Shown: positions 1 to 10,055, numbered from the stretch's first letter. The stretch is DNA of 64,000 nucleotides from Actinostola sp. cb2023 (GCA_033675265.1 JAUJYZ010000013.1:1-64000), one strand, 5' to 3'. Numbers and translations: made by a program. Notes: a model not told the origin generated them from the sequence alone.

Positions 1-337
1 ATGTATGGAGCTTTACAGCGAACTTTGAAAACCGTCTAAATAAAATTCTACAAACCCTCAAAGTAGTCCTACTTGTTTATTGGTGTTGTCCTTTGGAATT
101 GTGGGAGGTTTGGAGCCATTCCGAGCGATTTTGAGAGAGTTACTAATAGTTCCTTGAGTTACCCTATAATTAGAGGGTAACTCAAGGAACTATTAGTAAC
201 TCTCTCAAAATCGCTCGGAATGGCTCCAAACCTCCCACAATTCCAAAGGACAACACAATAAACAAGTAGGACTACTTTGAGGGTTTGTAGAATTTTATTT
301 AGACGGTTTTCAAAGTTCGCTGTAAAGCTCCATACAT
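1..337. repeat. Long near-perfect palindrome (foldback element), cut by the left window edge
   Basis: The first ~168 bases are the reverse complement of the next ~168, with the centre near 170 and only one or two small mismatches. The right arm ends at 337 (gctccatacat pairs with atgtatggagc at base 1), so the arms may continue upstream of the window. There is no coding potential. It looks like a MITE or foldback transposon. The flank after 337 contains a cttgggctacctgtg motif also seen at 1118-1132 and in the TIR family at 11390. Confidence 0.85.
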
Positions 338-1373
338 TTTACTGTAAATCTCGCCACAAGTCCACAGCTTGGGCTACCTGTGGTTCGTACGATTCTATCA
401 TGATTCATGGCCGCTTTGAAGTTCTCACCCTTTCTTCAAGATATCTGTTTGCTTTTTGTCGTCAAACTTCAGTTCATCAGGCTTCGTGTTGTGTAATACA
501 CTGTGCATAGCTATGCAGTTCTCAGATGAGTTCTTATTTGAGTTCATAATGTTCATATTTTATGTTATTTTGTAGCTCAGATTTGTAGCTCTTTGAGTTC
601 GTGGGACCGACCCGTTTCGAAAACGCTCGTCTTCTTTTAGTGTCGGGCCTACCACGAACAGCGTGCATTTGTAAGTGAGAAGAGCGTGTCTAACAGCAAG
701 CGATATATATCATCTCAGTTATCGACGATGTCATGAGCTTTGTCCGAAAGAGGAATATCGAACTTCTTCAAACGACTCCGCCACAGGCACAGAAGTATTC
801 CTTCTTCGAATGAGTCAAGGTCAAACGTGCACGTCTCGTATGAGCCTGCGATATACGACCGAGCGCATGCGCTGTCATGACGATTTGTCCATTTTGTGAC
901 CTACGAAGAAAAAGATAGCCCAATTTATAACTCGGGCTTCCTGTGGATAGGCCCGAGTAATAAATAAAAAATCGTTTGCCTTTATACGCCTCGTACTTGT
1001 TCCTTGTGTTGTCCTTTACCTCTGTAGTAATTTCTAGGCCATTCGATTCCGCTTGAAATTAAGTACACCAGAACAAGAAAGCCCATACATTTACTGTATT
1101 TACGCCACTGATACTGAGCTTGGGCTACCTGTGCTAGCCCTAAGATGCAAATAAGCATAAACACAAGCACAAAGAAACGAAAAACGTTTGCTTACGTCAT
1201 GGGCCGTTTCTATAGTGACACGAGGAACCCCGTCGTTCATGCTTGCTTCTCTAACCGATTAGATTTTCTATACTGTCTCCTGCGCGACCGTTTTTAGTGC
1301 ACGTTTTCTATTGAGTCATTAGAATACCAAAACTGACTACTATAGCGAAACTCGCAGTCTATATTATATCATA
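338..1373. other. Intergenic stretch without a recognised gene
   Basis: The short ORFs here (277-510, 675-899, 982-1170) have no recognisable domain. The stretch holds two diverged copies of a cttgggctacctgtg-containing repeat (around 370 and 1118) and one ACTCGGGC hairpin repeat at 934-956. Otherwise nothing was identified. Confidence 0.5.
907..966 (+). repeat. Dispersed ACTCGGGC...GCCCGAGT hairpin repeat
   Basis: Short inverted repeat (aactcgggc ... gcccgagtaataa) preceded by a cccaatttata stretch. Similar hairpins occur at about 9834-9868, 35128-35161, 46322-46424 (two in tandem) and 49935-49981. All are followed by TAA or TAATAA. It is probably the terminal part of a non-autonomous transposon family. 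Confidence 0.55.
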
Positions 1374-1835
1374 CCGTAAAGTTCCGAAAGTAGCGACCCC
1401 CCAAAAGTAGCGACCCCCTAAAAGTACCGACCCCCCAAAAGTAGCGCCCCCCCCCCAAAAGTAGCGACCCCCCGAAAGTAACGATCCCCCGAAAGTAGCG
1501 ACCTTCCAAAAGTAGCGACCCCCCGAAAATAGCGATATCCTCGGATGATTAGATTAGATGACGAACAGCACTAGCAAACATCACGTAAAGAGCCAGAACA
1601 TTTACTGCTACACATGAGCAAATTAAATGTAACAAAAGGAATAGTCATATAATAAAATACGTTCTAGATCGGCCTGTGTCGTTTAAGGTACACGGTATGG
1701 CTCCTAAAAGTTAACGATTTTAGCACCCCGAAAGTAGCGACCACCCGAAAGTAGCGACCCCCCGAAAGTAACAGTTACCTAAGCCGTTGCTAAATCCGAA
1801 AGTAACGACCTCGCTACTTTCGCTGAACTTTACGG
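1374..1835. mobile_element. TA-flanked MITE containing a short-unit minisatellite
   Basis: The outer ends are inverted repeats (CCGTAAAGTTC ... GAACTTTACGG) flanked on both sides by TA, as expected for a Tc1/mariner-type insertion. Inside are about ten copies of a 15-18 bp unit close to CCGAAAGTAGCGACCCC in two blocks (about 1384-1531 and 1722-1815), with C-run length variation between copies. There is no coding potential. Confidence 0.7.
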
Positions 1836-1850
1836 TATTATATACAGCTT

Positions 1851-1986
1851 ATTAGATGTTTTCTCGGGTATTACGGGCTGATATTTTACGAGTTGCGAAT
1901 GTATTTTTCCGAGCCCGCAGGGCGAGGAAAAATGCGAGCAACGAGTAAAATGTCAGCCCGTCTGAATACCCGAGAAAACATCTAAT
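1851..1986. mobile_element. Short inverted-repeat element, ATTAGATGTTTTCTCGGGTA termini
   Basis: The ends form an inverted repeat (attagatgttttctcgggt ... acccgagaaaacatctaat) around a GC-rich palindromic centre. A near-identical copy lies at 37338-37469 and a partial copy at about 37177-37203. Flanking sequence out to about 2095 is also shared with the copy at 37.5 kb, so the repeat unit is probably longer than the palindrome. Confidence 0.75.
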
Positions 1987-2140
1987 GAGGGATTTATTAC
2001 ATAACTGTGACATAATTTTATCAGAATAATTGTATTTTGAGTTTTTTGAGTTGTGAACAGGGCATTACGGATTTTTTTTTGACCAAATTTGGTAAAATTA
2101 CGTCACAGATATATAATAAATCATACAGTAAAAACCCGCG

Positions 2141-2499
2141 AGTAAGAACCTAGTTTTTAAGAACCTGTTAGGCTAAAATTTGCCAGTTATACCCCCTCTA
2201 TACAAGAACCTGTTTAGCCTAAAATTTGAAACAGGTTCTTATTTTCTAAAATCTATATAAAAAGATGTGTACACTTGGGTGAATAAGATAGATCAACATT
2301 TTTGGAGACACAGGTGCCTTATTACTATTATTATTATTATTATTACAGGCTGAATACCACTAAATTCTATTAGCTACAATGTATTTTTTTTCTTTAGAAA
2401 GTAAGAACCTATTTAAGAACCTAAATAGCCTCAATTTGTGCTAAGTACCATTTATATAAGAACCTGTTTAGGCTAACTTGGGAAAACTAGGTTCTTACT
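2141..2499. repeat. Repeat element with AGTAAGAACCTAGTTTT inverted ends
   Basis: The ends are inverted (agtaagaacctagtttt ... aaaactaggttcttact). The interior repeats the motif aagaacctgtttaggcta several times in both orientations and contains an (ATT)n microsatellite at about 2319-2345. It is non-coding and probably a MITE. Confidence 0.65.
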
Positions 2500-2512
2500 G
2501 GTAAAGCTGGTA

Positions 2513-3534
2513 GTAATGTTTCAAAGCCGAGAATGAGGACTATAGACGGGGTTGACTGGAAACCCCGTCTAGTCCGAATTCGAGGCTTTGGAACGACTTC
2601 AAATACTCATTAATTATTACATGCAATGACCTAAAGGCAATAAATAAAGAGTTCCAAGATTTTAGCACGGAAAAGCAAGAATTCCATGGTCTTTGCATAT
2701 TCTCTGCTCATGCGCAGAGTCGAGGACATCGTATCCCACGTGTTGGACTCTTGAGTAGCATTGAATAGAGCGTGCTTTCAGATTGAATCTAATCGGACAG
2801 AGTGGTATTGCCTCTACTCTGTCCAAGGTCCCGATGATTGTTATATGAGGGATAAGAACTCTGGAAAGAGTACTTTGAAATCCATCATTTCTAAGTCCTT
2901 GGACTTTGAAAGACTTTGAAATGCATTTCAAAGTACTCTATAGAGCGGACTTTCCGGGGTATCCAGGTCTCCATCATGTGACCGGATTTGATGCACCGGA
3001 TTGGCTGGTTACCTCATGAAAAATTAATGAGTCATTTGAAGTAATGTTTCAAAGCCGAGAATGAGGACTAGACGGGGTTTCCAAACTCCGTCTAGTCCGA
3101 ATTCGAGGTTTTGAAACGACTTCTCATACTCATTAATTATTACATGCAATGGCCTAAAGGCAATAAATAAAGAGTTGCAAGATTTTAGCCCGGAAAAGCA
3201 AGAATTCCAGTCTTTGCATATTCTCTGCTCATGCGCAGAGTCGAGTACATCGTATATAAAGAATATCCCACATGTGTTGGACTCTTGAGTAGCATGAAGT
3301 AGAGCCTGCTTTCAGATTGGATCTCATTCGGACAGAGTGGTACAGGTCCCGATGATTGTTATATGAGGGATATAAGAACTCAGGAAAGAGTACTTTGAAA
3401 TGATTTCAAAGTCCTTGGACTTTGAAATGCATTTCAAAGTACTCTTGAGCGGACTTTCCGGGGTTTCCAAGTCCATCATGTGACCGGATTTGGTGCACCG
3501 GATTGGCTGGTTACCTCATGAATAATTAATGAGT
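2513..3534. repeat. Tandem duplication of a ~0.5-kb non-coding unit
   Basis: Copy 1 begins at 2513 (gtaatgtttcaaagccgag) and copy 2 at 3041. They share most of their length, with several short indels. Each begins with a tagacgggg ... ccccgtcta hairpin and ends with gcggactttccggggt, then a cctcatgaa(t)aattaatgag block. That end block recurs at the 3' edge of the gene units (12480-12640, 21990, 27480-27680, 54150-54300). I see no gene here. Confidence 0.8.
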
Positions 3535-4189
3535 TTGAGAATCGTTCATCAAGTATCTTTATTCTTTAGACATCTTTCAGGTTCGAAATTCTTACAAGTG
3601 TTCTTCTACTATCTCCCGATTATAAGGTCGCGTGTAGTTCTATTTATAGTGACTCGCGACCACTAGTTTGTTTACAATCAATGTCAATATTATGAAGGTT
3701 TGTGATTGGCTAGAATGCTGTACTGATGTACTGAGTCTTCTTTGTTATAGTGGAACAAACAACTATTCAGAAGGAAAACTAGAGATTCGACATAGCTATA
3801 GTTGGATATTGTGTTAAAGTTATACTGTGAGATAACTAGAATCACAAGCTAACTAGTCGTGTCAAAATGTTATAAGTATAAACGGGATAAAAGTATCTAG
3901 CGAGGTTTAATGTGACTAGGTGTGGTAGGAGAACAAAGAGAGAGAAGAGAATGAAAGCAGATGGCTCATTTGACATTGAAAGAAAAACTGAATGAAAAGT
4001 TATTATAATTAATTGTAACGGAGGTCCAAACTAATTTGCTCAAAATGGTATAGACTCTTTCTTACCATAGAAATTGTGGGAATGAATAAGAGAATTTTGT
4101 GAATGAAATACAACTTATGTTTTTGGTCTAGAATATCAGTTATGATGTCTCATAACATGTCTCTCATATTATCTCATATTCTCTTGTTA
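3535..4189. other. Unassigned intergenic sequence
   Basis: AT-rich sequence with no long ORF, no recognisable repeat boundary and no RNA gene that I can identify. Confidence 0.4.
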
Positions 4190-4739
4190 AAGGGGGACTA
4201 GTACGTAAATCGTTCAAAATTTGATTTAACTGAAACTTAACTGAAATAATCTCAAAGACCCATACATGCAATCACCGATTATTTTTTTTCCTCAAAAATT
4301 CCAATGGGAAGTAATACATTTTTATGAATCTTTAGAGATGTCAGTGACATCACTTACTCAACCCAAACTCAGCTCCATACATTTCTTTGTATTTTGTGTT
4401 CAAAATATCTGAACGGTTTATTCAGATAACAGCGCTCTGCACTGAAGAAAACTAGTCAAACAATCAATCCTATGCACATATAAGGTAAGAAAACTCCTTC
4501 ACACAAACGTTTAGCTTCATAGAAATAAAATAATTCAAGACATTAACAAATGTATGGAGATCAGATTGTTTGGGTTGAGTAAGTGACGTCACTAACACCT
4601 CTAAAGATTCATAATAATGTATTACTTCCCATTGGAATTTTTGAGAAAAAAATTAACCAGTGATTGTATGGGTCTTAGATCATTTCAGTGAAGTTTCAGC
4701 TGAATCAAACTTTGAACGATTTACGTACTAGTCCCCCTT
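4190..4739. mobile_element. 550-bp MITE with ~200-bp terminal inverted repeats, TA target
   Basis: The ends AAGGGGGACTAGTACGTAAA and its reverse complement are flanked by TA on both sides (4188-4189, 4740-4741). The inverted similarity continues for roughly 200 bp per arm, with mismatches that show some age. There is no ORF. It fits a Tc1/mariner-type non-autonomous element by target site. Confidence 0.8.
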
Positions 4740-5002
4740 TAGAAACTATATCCTTCTATTTTTTAATAGATTTGAATTTTGGTTTCCGTTCACAAACTCT
4801 GAAAAACGTTTTAATTCTTAACATCGTTATTATTGCTAATTAAAAATATTTAGTAAATACACTCCTTCTGGCGGCTGGGACATCGGCTGATAATAGCGCG
4901 CGATGCACTGTTGTTGCTGGCTTCCTCGTCTTATCATTGTTTGTCTCTTTGCATTTCTAATTTGTATTTTCTCTCTCTGCCGATTCACTTAGGTACTATC
5001 GA

Positions 5003-8000
5003 TTATTTGTGCTTTCTTGTTCCTTTGCTTTTGCCTTTTTTCTTCGATTCCTGCTTTTGCGGTTCGGCACCTGCACTGGTCTTGGTTCCAATGAGCCCGC
5101 TTTCACAAGCCAACTTTATCACCTCTGTGGCGCATGCGTTAATATGCTTAAACCTATCAGGCCCAATGTGTATACCTCCATGCCATCGTGTTACTATGAC
5201 AACCGCATTCTCTACATTCGATACTTGCAACAACTCTAGCAGCCTTCTCCCTGCTCTAGCTTCGCCGTCATCACGACCAGCTTCAAGATAAGTCTTCTTC
5301 TCTTCGATATAAATCCTGTAGGCCAGCATGTTATACGTTGCGCCTGCAATCTTGCGATCTTTTTTCAGTTGAGTCAACACTTGTTCCACTTGGCCTTCAG
5401 ATGTGACATGAGCAAGATGAGCTTGGAACTTGCTCTTTCGGTCAGGAGGAGTAACCTCTCCGTGGATGATTTCAAATTCAGCCAAAGGCTTTCCTTCTGC
5501 TTGTTTTACAAGACGATATGCAGCATGTGCAGCTTTGTGCTTCTTGGCTTCGAAGTAGTCTTCAATCTTTTCCAAAAACAGCACTACGTCCTCTGGAGTT
5601 TTATATTCGACCCGTCCATGTGATATTAATAAATTCAATGCGCATTTGTTGATATTCTCAAACATGTCAAGACCTAAATAGACCTCTCCTTGCCAACACG
5701 TTACTATGACAACCACATTCCTGGCATCGATTTCTTCTAACAGATATTCAAGCCTTCTTCCTGCTAAATATTCCCCACCGTCATCACTGTCGCTAAGGTA
5801 TAAACTTTCGTCAGCTTCAAAAACTCTAGAGGCCCAGATAATATTAGATGCCTCGTCATACATTTTTGAGTTTTTCGTGAAGCGATCCAGCACTTTGCGT
5901 ACTTGGTCTTGGGAGGTGACCTCAGCAAAATGAGCTTGGAATTTACTTTTACGATCTGTGGTGATGGTTCCATAAACAATGCCAGATAATGATAGTTCCT
6001 CGATTGTTTCTGTTACTTCTTTGACTGCCTCGGGTGCAACTAGCGCTGAAATAGAACGTGCATGGCATAGATGGAGTTAGTTATAATGATCATATTTAGT
6101 TTTGCTTTTATGTTTGTTTGGTCTCTTGCTTTTTAAAGTCTGCCGGCGTGTACATGTAAGAATTGCCTTCATTCCTCCTTTTTCTCATTTCCAAAAATTC
6201 CATATCCTTCATTTTCCCCTTCCCTCTCTTTTTCACCATTCCTTTCCCTCTTTTTCATTTCATTTCATATCTTAATTTTCTTTTCCATTTCAGTTTACTT
6301 TCCTATTTCTTGTCAAAACTGTACACGTGATCATGGTTTTGCTGCGTTTGCTCTCTACCCTTTCGCGTTTAGATGTAAATGTGGTCATTTTCTCGTTCTT
6401 AAAAACATAAGTATTCGTTTGGGGTTTTTCCCCGTTTATTTGACGTTTTTAAAGCGAAACTCAAAAGTCAATCTGACGTTTGGCGTAAACGTGATGCTTA
6501 AACTCTCTATTATTCCATAGACACACCTTTCTTCCTATACGGCATAAGTTCGTCCAAGAAGCACCGTGCGTGCAAGTATTCATCTTCAGACACCGTTACT
6601 GTGAACTCCACTTCGTCCCCTAGTTGACTCCGGATTTCTTTGGTAACGAGAATATTTTCAAGATCGTCTCTCAGCTTGCCAGTTTGGTACCTTTATTTAA
6701 AAATACGAAAAATTCAATTCCAATGATAATTGTTAACAGTTATATGTCTTTCAAAAAGGAAACAATTCCGGTAAAAAATGTTGGTCAGTCACAGCCGGCT
6801 GCCCAATCATTTCTTCTCCAGCGACTTATAATAATTAAAAAGATACTTGTATGCACGCGTCTTTTTTGATGGTTTTTCTGTGGTAGAGCACGCGCGCAAT
6901 GAACCCGCGGTCTTACGGGACGTGCACAGGGAGCCCAACATAATACGTATTGCACGCGCGCGCTCTACCACAGGAAACCCATCAAAAAGACGCGCGCATA
7001 GAAATATCTTTTTATTTATTACAAGTAGCCTCAGAAAAAATGCTTGGACTGCCTGTGGTCGGGCCCGTTTTCACATGACTTTTTACTTATTTAATCCTAT
7101 ATTTGTAAATTAGTATTGAAAATCCCTGTTGGGAAATGCTAATAAATTTATTGTATTGTATTGTATGACTCGAATTGTTATGCTTGCATCGCGAGTGAGA
7201 GCCAAGGCGACAGGCTAAAGCCCAGAGTTTCGCAAAAACTCGGAGATCTAAAACCGTCATTGTACCTTTTCCAGAAATCTTCAAGTGCATCGAGATCCTC
7301 CACTCGTAACAGAATCATCACAGATCCCGTGTATACTTCTTGTACGACTATTCTCATGTCAGGGAAAATGCCATCTTGGATCGTCGTTAATAGTAATTGG
7401 AGGTCGTCTCCAAATTGTTCCAAGACATAGCGTGTCGCATCTCTCAACCACTTGATAACACACTTGACAGTGATCGCTATACGAAGGCGAGTTAAACAAA
7501 TAGATCAATATTTAAAAATACAGTAAAACCCCGCTAACTCGAACTACCAAGAGAAACGGAAAAAACGGTTCGAGTTAGCGGGGTTCAATACTGTATGGGA
7601 GGTTTTACGTGTGACGTAGTGGCCGTCAAGATCTACAAAATGTTCGAGCCTAACTTTCAAAGTCTGTTAGTTTTTCTTCAAAAAACTAGATGACATTTGT
7701 TTGTTTGTTTATAAGTAACTTATATTTGGTATATTTGACAGATATTTAGACTTCACCGATCTAAAATTGAAGTTTTGAGCAAGTAAAATGACGGTTTGAC
7801 GGCCACTCGCGACAGATTTTGACGTCAGAAAAAGATTCCATAAAACCTCCCATAGACTTTATACTTGATTAATTTCCCCATAGGGCTTTTCAGAATTATT
7901 CATACGGGATCCCTGTGGTGGAGAGAAGCTCTTTTACCACAGGAAGCCCAAGGAGATGAGACAGCTAGTTAGGTTGGCGTGAAACCCGTGAAACATACCT

Positions 8001-8593
8001 GGTAATCCTAAAAGGTAGTTCTTTATGTCCTCTGCAGAAATAGGAGCGGTACGGCTCTTGTCTATCTCTTCTTCCCATTCTTTGACGGTGGATGCCAGTG
8101 CATATATACCGACTATCCTTAACAAGGCGTCTTTGACTTGAACCCAATAATCATTGAACTCATTTTCAGAAATCTCCATCTCATCATTATGAGCAAATGT
8201 GACATTACGATGGTACTTTATTCTCGCCAAATCTGCTTCCAAAGAGAGGTCTGTATCATTAGGTAGCTTATCCCATCCTGTAGACGGCATCGTAAGGTTA
8301 CAAATCTCTCTCAGCAATTTGAAAAGCAATGTTAAATCGAAGTCCTCTGATTTGCCACAAGAAGTGCTTGTAGGAAACAGCTTGTCCCACTCCGGCCGAG
8401 GCAAAACCCTTCTTCGTTTCAAATCCTCCAAAGTGCCTTTATGCTGATTCTGCAAAGCATTTGCAAGTGTTGAAGGAGGGTGAATGTCATCGAACAGTCC
8501 TCTGATAATCTTCGTTCCTCCCTTTATCATAAGCGTTGTCATTCGGTAAAAGCGATCCTTACCGGGCGTTGCCTGGAAGGCCGCTGCGGCCAT
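5003..8593 (-). CDS. Unit A: HEPN_DZIP3-like / TRADD-like / double IMPACT-domain protein (4 exons, intact)
   Basis: I model exons at 8593-7999, 7476-7266, 6690-6527 and 6045-5003 (complement). All introns are GT-AG, the phases are 1, 2 and 1, and the total of 2013 nt encodes about 670 aa. Residues 1-198 resemble the HEPN_DZIP3 family, with FDLTLLFKLLR, GWDKLP and SLEADLARIK blocks and a candidate RNase motif R129-N...H135. Residues 199-323 (exons 2-3) carry a GSVMILLRVEDLDALEDFW block, then LRDDLENILVTKE and DEYLHARCFL. This is the short alpha/beta region, sometimes called TRADD-like, that I associate with HEPN_DZIP3 proteins. Residues ~355-465 and ~525-636 are two IMPACT (UPF0029) domains. 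The second keeps the family blocks KSKFQAH, DDGEARAG, VTRWHGG and GPDRFKHIN. The tail 637-670 is lysine-rich. The IMPACT family's usual RWD domain is absent. The start ATG sits in a good context (gcatccATGg). A head-to-head TMEM60 gene begins 230 bp away. Domain names are from recognition, not a search. Confidence 0.85.
6790..7057. mobile_element. MITE in intron 2 of unit A (CACAGGCNGCCCAA-type TIR)
   Basis: The ends are inverted repeats (cacagccggctgcccaa ... tgcctgtg). Inner arms continue as ctacttataataat...aaaagatacttgtatg pairing with catacaaatatcttttt..., and the centre is a gcgcgc-rich hairpin (6851-6999, tggtagagc ... gctctacca). The same insertion sits at the same intronic place in units B, D, E and F. 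Confidence 0.7.
7521..7593. mobile_element. 73-bp palindromic pogo/Tigger-like MITE in intron 1 of unit A
   Basis: CAGTAAAACCCCGCTAACTCG and its near-exact reverse complement are separated by a ~20-bp loop and flanked by TA. The CAGT-start, AAACCCCG-rich TIR with a TA target is typical of pogo/Tigger elements. Copies occur at the same position in units B (15691-15761), D (30402-30472), E (44725-44795) and F (57355-57425), so the insertion predates the array. Confidence 0.8.
7596..7852. mobile_element. 257-bp TA-flanked MITE (TGGGAGGTTTTA ends) in intron 1 of unit A
   Basis: The ends TGGGAGGTTTTA ... TAAAACCTCCCA are flanked by TA, with an inner inverted block gtggccgtcaa ... ttgacggccac. It is present at the homologous site in units B (15764-16020) and F (57428-57684) but absent from D and E. 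It therefore groups A, B and F. Confidence 0.75.
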
Positions 8594-8823
8594 GGATGCA
8601 AAATGTGAAAATTCACCTATTAAATTCTCCTTTGTCCTACATTTTCATCCCGTTTCTTCTTAAAGCTGATAAATGTCTATTTTTCACCCGGTTTTGCCAC
8701 GCCGATCCTTAGAATTCGAATGTTTTGAGACTCTTTATTTTTCTTGGAAAAAAATAATAGAACACGTCAAGGGACTGGAACCAAGTTGGTTCCATTCCCC
8801 TCGCTATTTCTTATGAAAACAAA
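8594..8823. promoter_or_regulatory. Candidate bidirectional promoter between unit A gene and TMEM60
   Basis: A 230-bp spacer separates two divergent start codons. There is no TATA box. It contains a palindrome GGAACCAAGTTGGTTCC (8777-8793) embedded in a wider gggact...attccc arrangement. The TMEM60 start lies in AAAATGGCGACC, which resembles a YY1-type site overlapping the start codon. The layout is conserved in units B, C, E and F. Confidence 0.55.
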
Positions 8824-9219
8824 ATGGCGACCGTTCACCGAGTTTTGTTACTTTGGTGCGTCTTTCTTCTCTTCCTGATTTTTCTAGTGATTCGTCTTGA
8901 CCGCGAGACCAACTGGTTTTGGTTCATCGTTTTCATCCCGTTTTTCGTGTTTGACTTTGTGGTGCTTTGCTACATTATTGTGCGCTGTATTCAACACTTG
9001 AGAAATGGCTACGAACACAGTGATTTTAGTTTGAAGAGAAAGTTCTGGTTCTTCTTCTTGGTGTCTTCCAAGCTGACGTTTCTCTTCGTTCTTGGTGCAA
9101 AGCTAGAGGGGATGATAACTGTTTCGTACTACTACGTGTTTATTCCGCTGTGGGTGTTTCTGGTCGGACTGGCTTGCGATGTGACGACATGGGTATGGAT
9201 TAGTGCTCGCATGCGATGA
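8824..9219 (+). CDS. TMEM60: TMEM60-like four-pass membrane protein, unit A
   Basis: Single-exon ORF of 131 aa. Four hydrophobic segments lie at about residues 7-23, 31-52, 72-92 and 101-121. The IRLDRETNWFWFIVFIPFF block, the KLEGMITVSYYYVFIPLWV block and the length match my recollection of the TMEM60 family (about 133 aa, one exon). Its molecular function is not established. It is divergently paired with the HEPN-IMPACT gene. The start codon is in a strong context (acaaaATGGc). Intact copies with almost the same protein occur at 24651-25046 and 50884-51279. Confidence 0.85.
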   Translation: MATVHRVLLLWCVFLLFLIFLVIRLDRETNWFWFIVFIPFFVFDFVVLCYIIVRCIQHLRNGYEHSDFSLKRKFWFFFLVSSKLTFLFVLGAKLEGMITVSYYYVFIPLWVFLVGLACDVTTWVWISARMR

Positions 9220-9872
9220 TTGACTCTACAAGGTGAAGGGGTAATCCGTGATTCGGGAAAAGACCAAAATTTGAGCCGTGATCCGTGAAACCTTTGTGAG
9301 AGCTGAGATTCGTGATTACCGAAGTTCCAATTCGTGAAACGTGACAGCCAGTCCTAAGAACTGGAGACTGACATACACAACATTTTGAGTTAAGTTTGAA
9401 TTTGGCATAAAACTTTATGGAAGTCATTCAGAAACATTCAAAACGATATTGATGGCACGAAAAAACGCGAGACGTCCCCCCAAAAAGTCAAAATCCAAAT
9501 ATTTTACCAGTTTATGAGACTTTATTATATAGTCAAGTCAATCCATACGCTCTGATTGGCTGAAAACTGTGCTGTATTAGAGAACGGAGCACGGTTTGAT
9601 GACGCTATTTTTCGGCTGTTTGGTTTGATCCAAAATTCTGAAGAAAAGAAGCCAAGCACACGCGCGCTCGATGGCGTAACTGGCGTCAGTAGCGCGCGCA
9701 CTTCACTCGCTAAAATGTTATTCAAAAACACAACAGAATCCTCAACTTTCTTGCCCTTTTTCTCATCATTCTATATAACAAGACGCTCAATGAGCGTACA
9801 CTCGGGCTTATGACAAGGACAATGTCATTTTTATAACTCGGGCGGCCTACGGCCTGGGCCCGAGTAATAAAG
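9220..9872. other. Downstream spacer of unit A with repeats, no gene
   Basis: Contains the attcgtgat / ccgtgaa-rich spacer shared with the other units. It also has an extra insertion (about 9510-9870) that includes a short gacgctcaatgagcgtacactcgggc ... gggcccgagtaataa element (9780-9868). The MITE found right after TMEM60 in B, C, E and F is absent here. Confidence 0.55.
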
Positions 9873-10055
9873 CAAATAGAACAGCTTTTTCCGTGCTCCG
9901 TTCAGTAATACAGCACTCAGGAAGTGCCGAGAGCACTCAACTAAGTGTGGAGATCACTCGCCATGGCTTGTGCTCTCCCTACACTTCTTTCGTGCTCTCG
10001 TCACTTCCTTCGTGCTGTATTACTGAACGGAGCATGGAAAAAGCTGTTCTATTTG
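9873..10055. mobile_element. Palindromic MITE, caaatagaacagc termini
   Basis: Near-perfect inverted repeat (caaatagaacagctttttcc ... and its complement) of 183 bp. The ~60-bp arms include the gctccgttcagtaatacagca block. It is absent from the homologous position in B, C, E and F, so this insertion is specific to unit A. Confidence 0.75.

Noticed and set aside
4911..5291. Plus-strand ORFs opposite exon 4 (also at 13252, 22148, 42125 and 54900)
   Set aside because: Antisense shadows of the IMPACT exon. The minus frame has splice-site support and recognisable domains.
7178..7447. Exon 2 region as a stand-alone 89-aa gene
   Set aside because: The frame continues naturally through a donor site into exon 3, with restored similarity across the junction, and the ORF's end is intron sequence.
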